From Methylocystis sp. (lineage in GTDB: Bacteria; Pseudomonadota; Alphaproteobacteria; Rhizobiales; Beijerinckiaceae), in the NCBI GenBank assembly GCA_020252485.1, contig JADCCX010000002.1, positions 1 to 64,000 of the forward strand: a stretch of DNA of 64,000 nucleotides, in the 5' to 3' direction. Positions 25,727 through 34,118 of the stretch are shown in pieces; position 1 is the first letter of the stretch, and each line of letters opens with the position of its first letter. The position numbers and the translations under genes are program-made. A model generated the notes under the pieces. It was not told the origin of the DNA and made no database searches. It was given only the letters and a program-made list of their open reading frames with translations.

Positions 25727-26965
25727 ATGCCCATGATTCACTTCAAGAATTTCGCCATGCTCGATCCGGATGCCGGGCAGATCATGGATGGATATGAAAT
25801 CCTCGTCGAAAACGATGTGATCCGTGAAGTTTCGGACAAGCCGATCAAGGCGGCAAAGGCGCGCGTTGTGGATTGCGGCAGGCGCACGCTGATGCCGGGG
25901 TTGATTGACAGCCACGTGCATGTCTGCGCCTCGGCGGTCAACCTCGCCTCGCTGACCACGACGCCGGAGGCGCTCGTCGCCTTCCGCGCCGCAAGGATCA
26001 TGAAGGGGATGCTGGACCGCGGCTTCACGACGGTGCGTGACGTGGGCGGCGGCCATTATTCGCTCATTGAAGCCCTGGAGGAAGGCCTCTTCGAAGGGCC
26101 GCGGCTGTTCACCTCGGGCAAGGCTTTGTCGCAGACCGGGGGCCATTCCGATGGCCGCGCGCGCTACGACATGCGCGGCGCGTCGGACTGGGCCGGCAAG
26201 CTCGGCATCCTCGGCCGGCTCTGCGACGGCGTGCCGGAAGTGCGCAGGGCCTGCCGCGAAGAGCTGAAGCAGGGCGCCCATTTCATCAAGATCATGGCCA
26301 ACGGCGGCGTCGCCTCGCCCAACGACCCCATCCACTTCCTGGGGTTCTCGCGGGAGGAGATCATCGCCGCCGTCGAGGAGGCGGCCAATGCCGGCACCTA
26401 TGTCTCGGCCCATCTCTACACGGATCAAGCGATCGCCCGGGCCGTCGAATGCGGCGTGCATTCGCTGGAGCATTGCAACCTGATCACCGAAAAGACGGCG
26501 AAGGCCGCGCAGAAGGCCGGCGCCGTCGCCTGTCCGACGCTGGTGACCTATGAATACCTCAAGCTCGAAGGCGCCAAGTTCGGCCTGGCGCCGGTCTCGG
26601 TGGCGAAGATCGACACCGTCCGCGTCGGCGGCATGCAATCGCTCGAGATCATCAAGAAGGCTGGACTGACCATGGCTTTCGGCACTGATCTCCTCGGCGA
26701 AATGCACAAGTATCAATCGGAGGAGTTCGTCATCCGGGCGCGCGTGCTGCCGGCCATCGACATCATCCGTTCGGCAACGACAATCGGCGCGCGACTTCTG
26801 CGGATGGAAGGCAAGCTCGGCTGCCTGAAGCCCGGCGCCTTCGCCGATCTTCTGGTGGTGGATGGCGATCCCCTCAAGGATCTGGCGCTCCTGACGCGGC
26901 AGGGCCGCCACCTCCCGGTGATCATGAAGGGCGGGCGCTTCATCAAGAACCGGTTGCGCGGGTGA
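25727..26965 (+). CDS. Metal-dependent amidohydrolase (imidazolonepropionase/prolidase-like)
   Basis: Amidohydrolase-superfamily enzyme of 412 aa that should hydrolyse a C-N bond in a small amide, cyclic imide or dipeptide. Metal ligands are visible: HVH (DSHVHV), carbamylatable lysine in FIKIMANGG, H in SAHLYT, H in SLEHCN and the catalytic Asp in FGTDLLG. It resembles the cytoplasmic Xaa-Pro/Xaa-Arg dipeptidase branch of the superfamily. ATG with GGAG 12 bases upstream. It opens an operon with an ABC importer, a gamma-glutamyltransferase and an M24 peptidase, so its substrate is probably delivered by that importer (inference). Confidence 0.88.
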   Translation: MPMIHFKNFAMLDPDAGQIMDGYEILVENDVIREVSDKPIKAAKARVVDCGRRTLMPGLIDSHVHVCASAVNLASLTTTPEALVAFRAARIMKGMLDRGFTTVRDVGGGHYSLIEALEEGLFEGPRLFTSGKALSQTGGHSDGRARYDMRGASDWAGKLGILGRLCDGVPEVRRACREELKQGAHFIKIMANGGVASPNDPIHFLGFSREEIIAAVEEAANAGTYVSAHLYTDQAIARAVECGVHSLEHCNLITEKTAKAAQKAGAVACPTLVTYEYLKLEGAKFGLAPVSVAKIDTVRVGGMQSLEIIKKAGLTMAFGTDLLGEMHKYQSEEFVIRARVLPAIDIIRSATTIGARLLRMEGKLGCLKPGAFADLLVVDGDPLKDLALLTRQGRHLPVIMKGGRFIKNRLRG

Positions 26966-27792
26966 GCGGAGGAGCCGCCATCCTGCAATCGCGCCGGCTG
27001 GGCCGGCTGGCGTTGAAAGGCGCGGCGGGATTTTCGCTTGCCTACATCCTGCTGCCGCTGTTCTTCGTGGTCTGGCTTTCCTTCTTCGCGCAGGAGATTC
27101 CCTCCTTCCCGCCCGAAGGCTATTCGGTGAAGTGGTTCCAGGCGGTGCCGGGCAACACCCGCTTCGTCCAGGGCTTCATCCTGAGCCTTCAGGTGGCCGT
27201 CGTCGCCACAATCATCGGCCTGGCGATCGGCGTGCCGGCGGCGGTCTGCCTCGTCAGGAAGCAATTTGCAGGACGCGAAATCCTGAACAGCCTGCTGCTG
27301 CTGCCGCTGGTCGTTCCTGGAATCGTGCTGGGCATCGCGCTCTACATCTTCCACGTCGAGGCGGAAATCAGGACGGAATGGCAAATCATCGGGTCGATGG
27401 GCGGCCTGATCGCAGGCCATGTGCTGATCGTCATCCCGTGGACAGTGCGGCTGGTCACGGCCAGCCTCGTCGGCATGGACCGCTCGGTCGAGGAGGCGGC
27501 GATGAGCCTCGGCGCCGATCGCCTGACCACGTTCCGGCGCATCACCGTGCCGGCGATCCTTCCCGGTGTTGTGGCGGCGGCGCTGTTCGGTTTCATCTCC
27601 TCCTTCGGCAATCTCGAGATGAGCCTCTTTCTTGTCGGGCCCGGCCGCACCACGCTGCCGATCGCAATCCTCCAGTATCTGGAATGGAAGATTGATCCCA
27701 CCATTGCGGCGGTGTCGGTCCTGCAGATCCTCTTCATCGGCGGCGCGATGCTGCTGACCGATCGTTTCGTCAAGATCAGCCGGGTGGTGTAG
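26962..27792 (+). CDS. ABC importer permease, polyamine/opine type (PotC-like)
   Basis: Inner-membrane permease, 276 aa, six predicted helices, with the ATPase-contact EAA loop EEAAMSLGADRLTTFRRITVP. It belongs to the family that includes PotC and the opine/polyamine importers. The GTG start overlaps the stop of the amidohydrolase gene (GTGA), and the ATPase gene follows immediately. It should pair with the second permease at 29944-30828. Confidence 0.92.
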   Translation: MSGGAAILQSRRLGRLALKGAAGFSLAYILLPLFFVVWLSFFAQEIPSFPPEGYSVKWFQAVPGNTRFVQGFILSLQVAVVATIIGLAIGVPAAVCLVRKQFAGREILNSLLLLPLVVPGIVLGIALYIFHVEAEIRTEWQIIGSMGGLIAGHVLIVIPWTVRLVTASLVGMDRSVEEAAMSLGADRLTTFRRITVPAILPGVVAAALFGFISSFGNLEMSLFLVGPGRTTLPIAILQYLEWKIDPTIAAVSVLQILFIGGAMLLTDRFVKISRVV

Positions 27793-28845
27793 ATGGCGCG
27801 GCTGGAACTCGACGGCGTCACCAAGCGCTATGGCGAAACGAAGGCGGTCGACAACGTTTCACTGGTCGTCGAACAGGGCGAGTTCGTCGTCCTTCTCGGC
27901 CCATCCGGCTGCGGCAAGACGACAACATTGCGCATGGTCGCCGGCTTCGTGGAGCCGACGCTGGGAACGGTTCGCCTTGGCGAGCGTGACATCACCTCCC
28001 TGCCGCCCTGGAAGCGCAATGCCGGACTGGTCTTCCAGAGCTACGCGCTCTTCCCGCACCTGACCGTGGCGCAAAACGTCGCCTTCGGCCTCGAGATGCG
28101 CAAGGTGCCGGCGGCTGAGATGGGAGGAAGGATCACGGAGGCTTTGCGCCTTGTCCGGCTCGATCATCTCGGCGACCGTCTGCCCCGCCAGCTGTCAGGC
28201 GGACAGCAGCAGCGCGTGGCGCTGGCCCGGGCGCTTGCCTTCCGGCCCGATATCCTTCTGCTCGATGAGCCCATGTCCAACCTCGATGCGAAGCTCAGGC
28301 AGGATGTGCGCGTCGAGGTGCGCGAATTGCAGCGCCAGACGGGCCTGACGACCGTGATGGTGACCCATGATCAGGAGGAGGCGCTGACGATGGCCGACCG
28401 CCTGGTGGTCATGAGCGAAGGCCGCATCCGCCAGGTCGGCTCGCAGCAGGACCTCTACGAGCGGCCCGCCGACCGTTTCGTCGCGGATTTCGTCGGGCGG
28501 TCGACTTTCTTCGAAGGGCGGCTGGAGGCGCCGGGCCGTTTCGTTTCGGCAGGCGGCCTTTCGATTGCCTGCAATTCCGACGTAACCGGTCCTGCGTCGC
28601 TCGCCTTGCGGCCGGAGCGCATCGCTCTGGTTGGTCCGGTCGCACCGCCCGTCAATGCGTTTCCCGGCGTGGTCGAGTTCGTGTCCTATCTCGGCGCGCA
28701 GGTGGATATCCACGTCAGACTGAATTCCCAGGAGCGCGCCGTCGTTCAGATGCCGAACCGGCCGGACAGGCCATTGCCGAGCCTTGGGAAGAATGTGACA
28801 ATCGGATGGGGCCGGGAAACAGGAATAATCTTTCCTGCCGCATGA
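27793..28845 (+). CDS. ABC importer ATP-binding protein (PotA-like)
   Basis: ATPase that powers the importer, 350 aa. Walker A GPSGCGKTT, signature LSGGQQQRVALARAL, Walker B LLLDEP and the switch histidine in MVTHDQEEA are intact; a C-terminal TOBE-like regulatory region follows (about 240-350). Starts right after the permease stop. The family includes polyamine, putrescine, opine and 2-aminoethylphosphonate systems. Confidence 0.95.
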   Translation: MARLELDGVTKRYGETKAVDNVSLVVEQGEFVVLLGPSGCGKTTTLRMVAGFVEPTLGTVRLGERDITSLPPWKRNAGLVFQSYALFPHLTVAQNVAFGLEMRKVPAAEMGGRITEALRLVRLDHLGDRLPRQLSGGQQQRVALARALAFRPDILLLDEPMSNLDAKLRQDVRVEVRELQRQTGLTTVMVTHDQEEALTMADRLVVMSEGRIRQVGSQQDLYERPADRFVADFVGRSTFFEGRLEAPGRFVSAGGLSIACNSDVTGPASLALRPERIALVGPVAPPVNAFPGVVEFVSYLGAQVDIHVRLNSQERAVVQMPNRPDRPLPSLGKNVTIGWGRETGIIFPAA

Positions 28846-28880
28846 GAGCGCGAATGAATCAATCAACGGGAGACATCACC

Positions 28881-29933
28881 ATGAGCAAGATCCTTCAACC
28901 CAATCGCCGGCAGGTCCTTGCCGGTGCTGCAGCGGCCGGCGCCGCGGCCTCCGCCTTTCCAGGCTCAGCGAATGCGCAGTCGAAAGGCAAGATCGTCGTC
29001 GGCACATGGGGCGGCGATTACGCACGCCTGCTGAACAAGAACATCGAGCAGCCGATCCTCATCAAGGAGGGCTGGGAGGTCGTGCAGGATCAGGCCGGCG
29101 ACAGCCAGCGCCGCTCCAAGATGTTCGCCGAGCAGCGCCTGCCGCGCGGCACCTCGGACGTGCAGGGTCTTTCATCCGTCAATATGTTCCAGATGCATGA
29201 CGCAGGCACCGTGCTGCCGATCGACTACGGCAAGCTGAAGAACGCCGCCAACCTCATCCCGACGATGAAATATCCCTATGGTGTCGGGCACATCTATTCC
29301 GGGAAGGTGGGTGTCTATCACCCCAAGATGTTCCCGGCCGCTCCCAAGAGCTACAAGGATGTGTTCGATCCGAAGAACGGCAACAAGCTGGCCATCATCG
29401 ATATCCAGTATCAGTATACGGTGGCCTGCGCGACGCTGGCCGCGGGCGGCAAGCTCAATGACTTCGAGCCCGGCAAGAAGCTGCTGCTCGAATGCAAGAA
29501 GACCGGCATGCGCATGTATCCGACCAATGAGGCCTTCGCGCAGGCGCTCAAGGCCGAGGAATTCGGCGTCGGCGTGATGTGGAAGGCGCGCGTGGTGCAA
29601 TGGCAGAATGCCGGCATTCCCATCGAGGGCTTTACGCCAACCGAGGGGGCGCTGGCCTATATCTCGGGTTTCGTAATCCCGAAGAACGCCCCGAACAAGG
29701 ATGGCGCCTACGCCTATCTGGACGCCATGCTGGCGGCGAGCGCGCAGGAAGCCTTCGCGGTCGATATGGGCTACAACCCCACCGTCACGAATGCCGTGGT
29801 CGCACCCGATCTCAACAAGCGCATTGGCTTCTCCCCGGAGGAACTGAAGGCCATCGTCGATCTCGATTACGACTATCTCAACAAGGTCGATGTCGCCCTC
29901 AAGGACTGGTGGGACAAGGAGCTGAAGGGCTGA
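28881..29933 (+). CDS. ABC importer periplasmic substrate-binding protein (PotD-like)
   Basis: Extracellular solute-binding protein, 350 aa from the ATG at 28881, chosen because GGGAGA lies eight bases upstream; upstream in-frame starts overlap the ATPase gene. It has a Tat-type signal (NRRQVLAGAAAAGAAASAF, cleavage after ANAQ), then IVVGTWGGDYARLLN, typical of the spermidine/putrescine-binding cluster. Later motifs include GVMWKARVVQW and INDxx-type hinges. The substrate is probably an amine, amino acid derivative or small peptide; the surrounding hydrolases favour a gamma-glutamyl or other amide-containing compound (inference). Confidence 0.92.
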   Translation: MSKILQPNRRQVLAGAAAAGAAASAFPGSANAQSKGKIVVGTWGGDYARLLNKNIEQPILIKEGWEVVQDQAGDSQRRSKMFAEQRLPRGTSDVQGLSSVNMFQMHDAGTVLPIDYGKLKNAANLIPTMKYPYGVGHIYSGKVGVYHPKMFPAAPKSYKDVFDPKNGNKLAIIDIQYQYTVACATLAAGGKLNDFEPGKKLLLECKKTGMRMYPTNEAFAQALKAEEFGVGVMWKARVVQWQNAGIPIEGFTPTEGALAYISGFVIPKNAPNKDGAYAYLDAMLAASAQEAFAVDMGYNPTVTNAVVAPDLNKRIGFSPEELKAIVDLDYDYLNKVDVALKDWWDKELKG

Positions 29934-29943
29934 GGCTTCCGCC

Positions 29944-30828
29944 ATGGCGACGGCAGCGGCGCTTCACGTCTCCAATGATGACAACCGGAGCTCGATCTGG
30001 TCAGCCTCGATGCTGATCGGACCGGCGACGGTCTTCGTCCTCGTGGGACTCGTGGTCCCGCTGCTGATCCTCTTGCGCTACAGCCTGAACCGCTTCGAAC
30101 CGCGGCGGATGATGGTCGAGGCCGTATCGGCCGAAAACTACATCCGCTTCTTTTCCGATCCCTTCTACACGAACATCTTCTGGACGACCTTGCGCGTCGC
30201 GGCGCTTTGCACGGTCGTATGCCTCATCATGGCGATGCCGCTCGCCTATGTGCTGGCGCGCACGCAAACGCGCTTCAAGAACCTGCTGATCATGATCGTG
30301 GTGCTGCCGCTCTTTGTCGGCAACGCCGTCAGGGCGGCCGGCTGGATGACGCTTTTTGGCGCGAAGGGCTTTCTGAATGTCTCACTGATCCAGATCGGCG
30401 TCATCGATCAGCCGATGGAGATCATGTACACGGAGCAGGCCGTGATCTTCGGCATCATTGCGGTGAACCTCCCCTACATGGTGCTGACGCTCCAGAGCGT
30501 CATCGAAGGGGTGAACCGCAATGTCGAAGAGGCCGCCTTCAGCTTGGGCGCGGGACCGTTCACGATGTTCCGGCGCGTGCTGATGCCGCTCGCCCTGCCG
30601 GGCATTCTCGCCGGCACGATCTTCACCTTCATCCTCGGCATGAACGCCTATGCGACGCCGGTGCTGCTGGGCGGCCCGAAGTTCAAGATGATGGGCCCGC
30701 TCGTCTTCGGGCAGTTCCAGCTCAACAACTGGCCATTCGGCGCAGCCATCGCCTTCATCCTCATGACGGCCACCCTCCTGCTGACCGCGACGGCCAATAT
30801 CCTGGTACAACGCCGCTACAGACGCTGA
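29944..30828 (+). CDS. ABC importer permease, polyamine/opine type (PotB-like)
   Basis: Second inner-membrane permease of the importer, 294 aa, six helices, EAA loop EEAAFSLGAGPFTMFRRVLMP. The N-terminal first 25 residues are more polar and precede a helix beginning LIGPATVFVLVGLVVPLLI. It starts 10 bp after the binding protein. Importers of this family normally use two different permeases, and both are present here. Confidence 0.92.
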   Translation: MATAAALHVSNDDNRSSIWSASMLIGPATVFVLVGLVVPLLILLRYSLNRFEPRRMMVEAVSAENYIRFFSDPFYTNIFWTTLRVAALCTVVCLIMAMPLAYVLARTQTRFKNLLIMIVVLPLFVGNAVRAAGWMTLFGAKGFLNVSLIQIGVIDQPMEIMYTEQAVIFGIIAVNLPYMVLTLQSVIEGVNRNVEEAAFSLGAGPFTMFRRVLMPLALPGILAGTIFTFILGMNAYATPVLLGGPKFKMMGPLVFGQFQLNNWPFGAAIAFILMTATLLLTATANILVQRRYRR

Positions 30829-30847
30829 GGGTCATCGGAGGCTCGCG

Positions 30848-32452
30848 ATGGAACGGGGAATGGTGGTCGCTGCGCAGCCTGAGGCCGTTGAAGCTGGCGC
30901 TGAGGTTCTCGCCGGCGGCGGCAATGCGGTGGATGTGGCAGTCGCGGCCGCGCTGACGCAAACCGCCGTCGATCCGCAGATGTGCGGCATCGCAGGGTTC
31001 GGCTGCCTGCATGTCTATGACCCTGAGCGCGGCAGGCATGAAACAATCGACTTCTACGCCCGTGTGCCGCAGGCCGCCACGCCGGACATGTGGGCGGCCA
31101 AGCTGGTCGGCCAGTCGGACGACGGCTTCGGGTTCTTCCTGTCGGATCGCTCCAACGAGCTTGGCTACGGGGCCATCGCAACACCTGTGACCCTGCGGGG
31201 GCTCGATGTGGCCCTGAAGCGCCATGGCACAAAAGAGATCGGTGATCTCATCGAGCCAGCCATCCGCTATGCGCGGGATGGCTTCATGGTGCGGCCCCAC
31301 ATGGCGGCCTATTGGGGCCAGGTTCCGACAGAAAGCCATGCGCCGCATCAGGATTTCCTGACAGCCCTGCCGGCGACCCGCAGGATCTACGCGAGACCGG
31401 ATGGCAGCGTCCGCCGGGTGGGCGAAACCCTGAAGAACCCCGACATGGCGCGCACGCTGGCGAGGGTGGCTACCGCCGGGGCCGATGATTTCTTCGAAGG
31501 CGGCATCGCCGCCGATATCGCGGCAGACATGCGGGCCCATGGCGCCTTGCTTTCCGCCGGCGATCTGGCCGTCTCCGCACCGGAGATCGGCACGCCGCTG
31601 TGGGGGACCTATCGGGGGTACCGCATCGCCAGCAACCCGCCGCCGGGCGGTGGCGTGATGCTGCTGGAAATGCTGAACATCCTCGAAAACTTCGATCTGG
31701 CGGCGATGGGCCACAATTCGCCGGCCTATATCGCCACCCTCGCCGAGGCCATGAAGATCGGCGCCGTTGACCGGGATGCCACCCTTGGCGACCCGAAGTT
31801 CCTGGACGTCCCGGTCGGCCGCCTGACCTCGAAAGCCTATGCGGCCGAGTTGGCCGCCCGGATCAGGCGGGGAGAGAAGACCCATGTGCCGCGCATGACG
31901 ACGCGCGAGGCCGCCGATACGACGCAGGTCTGCGTCGTTGACCGCAGCGGCATGTGCGTCTCCCTCACCCATACGCTCGGCACGCCGTCGGGCGTCGTCA
32001 CCGAAGGATTGGGCTTTATGTATAATGGCGCGATGGGCGCTTTTGATCCCCGGCCCGGGCGCGCTGGATCTATTGCGCCCGGCAAGGCCCGGATGTCCTC
32101 GATGGCGCCGACGATCATCTTCAAGGGTGACGATCCCTTCTTCATCACCGGCGCACCCGGCGGCACCTACATCACACCCGGCATCCTCCAGGCGATCGTC
32201 AACGTCATCGATTTCGGCATGACGGCGATCGAGGCAATCTCGGCGCCGCGCATCTGCGCCACCAGCGATACGATCTGGATCACCAACCGCATCCTTCGCT
32301 CCACCGAAGCCGAACTGGTCCGCCTCGGCTACCCCGTGAAGCGCTCGCCCTTCACCTATTATTTCGCGGGGCTTCACGGCATCCGCATTACCAATGGAAA
32401 GCCTGATGGCGCGGCCGATCCCGGTCGCGACGGGATGGCACTCGCAGTCTGA
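30848..32452 (+). CDS. Gamma-glutamyltransferase family protein
   Basis: Ntn-hydrolase of the gamma-glutamyltransferase/cephalosporin acylase group, 534 aa. The autoprocessing nucleophile region reads EAADTTQVCVVD, with T358 the likely nucleophile. The small-subunit motifs SLTHTLGTPSGV, MSSMAPTIIF and ITGAPGGTYI are present. The usual TTH at the cleavage site is TTQ here, a variation seen in non-glutathione members of the family. No clear signal peptide: the protein starts MERGMVVAAQPEAVEAG, which suggests a cytoplasmic enzyme. Ribosome site GGAGG upstream. It could act on the imported compound's gamma-glutamyl or acyl amide bond. Confidence 0.88.
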   Translation: MERGMVVAAQPEAVEAGAEVLAGGGNAVDVAVAAALTQTAVDPQMCGIAGFGCLHVYDPERGRHETIDFYARVPQAATPDMWAAKLVGQSDDGFGFFLSDRSNELGYGAIATPVTLRGLDVALKRHGTKEIGDLIEPAIRYARDGFMVRPHMAAYWGQVPTESHAPHQDFLTALPATRRIYARPDGSVRRVGETLKNPDMARTLARVATAGADDFFEGGIAADIAADMRAHGALLSAGDLAVSAPEIGTPLWGTYRGYRIASNPPPGGGVMLLEMLNILENFDLAAMGHNSPAYIATLAEAMKIGAVDRDATLGDPKFLDVPVGRLTSKAYAAELAARIRRGEKTHVPRMTTREAADTTQVCVVDRSGMCVSLTHTLGTPSGVVTEGLGFMYNGAMGAFDPRPGRAGSIAPGKARMSSMAPTIIFKGDDPFFITGAPGGTYITPGILQAIVNVIDFGMTAIEAISAPRICATSDTIWITNRILRSTEAELVRLGYPVKRSPFTYYFAGLHGIRITNGKPDGAADPGRDGMALAV

Positions 32453-32477
32453 ACAGAACAAACGACAGGAGCAGAGT

Positions 32478-33695
32478 ATGACGATCGGAGTCGGCGGCTC
32501 AACGCCCGAGAAGGAGCTCGCCAAGCTCAGGAACATGCGCGGCGATGTCCCGCCGATCGGCGTGGACGAGCGCCTGAAGCGCATCGACAAGGCGCAGAAG
32601 ATGATGCGCGAAAAGGGCATCGACGCGCTGTGGCTCGATATCTCGTCGAGCCTCACCTATTTCACCGGCCTCAGGATGCGGCGCACGGAGCGGGCCCATG
32701 GCGCGATCCTGCCGGCCAAAGGCGAGATCGTCTATCTCTCGCCGGCCTTCGAGGTCGAGAAACTGCTGACGATGACGAGCTTCGGCGACAAGGTCGCCCA
32801 GTGGGAGGAGGATGAGGATCCGACCGCGCTTATCGTCGATACGGTTCGGGCATCGGGCGCGAAAAACGGCGCCATCGCCGTCGACGAGGCGACGCCCTTC
32901 TTCACCTTCGATGGCATGCGCAAGGCCGGAAATGCGTTTTCCTTCGTCAATGCGACCGAGATCACCGCGGCCTGCCGGATGATCAAATCCGATCACGAGA
33001 TTGCGCTGATGCAGACCGCCAAGAACATCACGCTCGAAGCGCACAAGGCGGCGGCGCGCATCCTGAGCGAAGGCATCACAACCACAGAGGTTCAGGCCTT
33101 CATTGCAGCCGCCCACCGCAAGCTGGGCTCCGAGGGGGACGTCGGCTTCAACGGCGTGCTCTTCGGCGAAGCGACCGCCTATCCCCACGGCGTCCCCTAT
33201 CCCCAGACGCTCAAGGAGGGTGACATGGTCCTCATCGACACTGGAGCGCCCGTCGATGGCTATCTGTCGGATATCACCCGCTCCTACGTTTTCGGCGAAC
33301 CTTCGAAGCGGCAGCGCGATGTCTGGAACATCGAGAAGGAGGCGCAGGCGGCAGGCTTTGCGGCAGCGAAGCCCGGCAACCGCTGCGAGGACATCGATAT
33401 TGCGGCGCGCGGCGTGATCAATGGGGCGGGCTTCGGCCCGGGCTATGCGACGCCGGGCCTGCCGCACCGGACGGGCCATGGCATCGGCCTCGATGTGCAC
33501 GAATGGCCCTATCTCGTGAAGGGCGACCGCACCATCCTGCAGCCAGGAATGACCTTCTCGAACGAGCCGACCATCTGCATCTATGGCGAGTTCGGCATCA
33601 GGCTTGAAGATCACATGATCATCACCGAGACCGGCGCCCGCTGGTTCACGGAGCCCGCCCATTCGGCGGATGATCCCTTTGGACTGGACGCGTGA
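32478..33695 (+). CDS. M24-family aminopeptidase (Xaa-Pro peptidase/creatinase fold)
   Basis: Metallopeptidase of 405 aa from the ATG at 32478 (AGGAG eight bases upstream; an upstream in-frame start overlaps the transferase gene). An N-terminal creatinase-like domain (about 30-160) precedes the pita-bread catalytic domain with metal ligands in DTGAPVDGYLSDITRSY, in GHGIGLDVHE, in SNEPTICIYG and in GIRLEDHMI. All five ligands of an Xaa-Pro aminopeptidase are visible. It is the last gene of the operon that starts at 25727 and presumably releases an N-terminal residue or deaminates a creatinine-like compound. Confidence 0.92.
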   Translation: MTIGVGGSTPEKELAKLRNMRGDVPPIGVDERLKRIDKAQKMMREKGIDALWLDISSSLTYFTGLRMRRTERAHGAILPAKGEIVYLSPAFEVEKLLTMTSFGDKVAQWEEDEDPTALIVDTVRASGAKNGAIAVDEATPFFTFDGMRKAGNAFSFVNATEITAACRMIKSDHEIALMQTAKNITLEAHKAAARILSEGITTTEVQAFIAAAHRKLGSEGDVGFNGVLFGEATAYPHGVPYPQTLKEGDMVLIDTGAPVDGYLSDITRSYVFGEPSKRQRDVWNIEKEAQAAGFAAAKPGNRCEDIDIAARGVINGAGFGPGYATPGLPHRTGHGIGLDVHEWPYLVKGDRTILQPGMTFSNEPTICIYGEFGIRLEDHMIITETGARWFTEPAHSADDPFGLDA

Positions 33696-33881
33696 TGGCA
33701 ACAGAGGCGGCCCAGAGAAGCCGGACCGCAGTGTCATGTGGTCGTGTCCCATGGCGTGGTGAAGCTTCTCACCACTGACCGCCTTTGGATTGGTCCGGGC
33801 GGTTTCGTCAGGCCGGCGCCGCCGACAAGCTGACGAAGGTGTCTTCCTGACAGGCTGACGCCGTGAAGCACGATTCGGCTT

Positions 33882-33922
33882 AGAGCATGGCGCAGTGATT
33901 CCATCTCATTGCGCCATGCTCT
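33882..33922. repeat. 13-bp perfect palindrome between convergent genes
   Basis: AGAGCATGGCGCA and its exact reverse complement are separated by 15 bases. It lies between two converging operons, so it could help end both transcripts, but there is no U-run on either side. Related palindromes are scattered in Hyphomicrobiales genomes. The remainder of 33696-34118 holds only the tentative small frame at 33996-34073. Confidence 0.6.
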
Positions 33923-33995
33923 ATGCAAACATGCGACGTCTGGCGGACAAGTCTCGGTTGTGGGTGTCCGTCATTATGTGGTGGCCATGTAGCGG

Positions 33996-34073
33996 TCAGT
34001 CCGAGTCTTCGAGCCGGTCCAGCATCGCCTCGTATGCTTTGGCCGGCACAAAATAGAATGCGGGCTTGCTCAT
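33996..34073 (-). pseudogene. Very short Phd/antitoxin-like remnant
   Basis: A 25-codon frame that reads MSKPAFYFVPAKAYEAMLD followed by RLEDSD and a stop. The VPAxxYEAMLDRLED pattern resembles the central part of Phd/YefM-type antitoxins, but the flanking parts are missing and no toxin follows. It could equally be chance or part of an earlier longer gene. Reported only because it lies in an otherwise empty stretch. Confidence 0.25.
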
Positions 34074-34118
34074 GCTGCGCAGGCCTTTGAAGGACTTGAG
34101 GGTTGGAAACCCGCCCGT

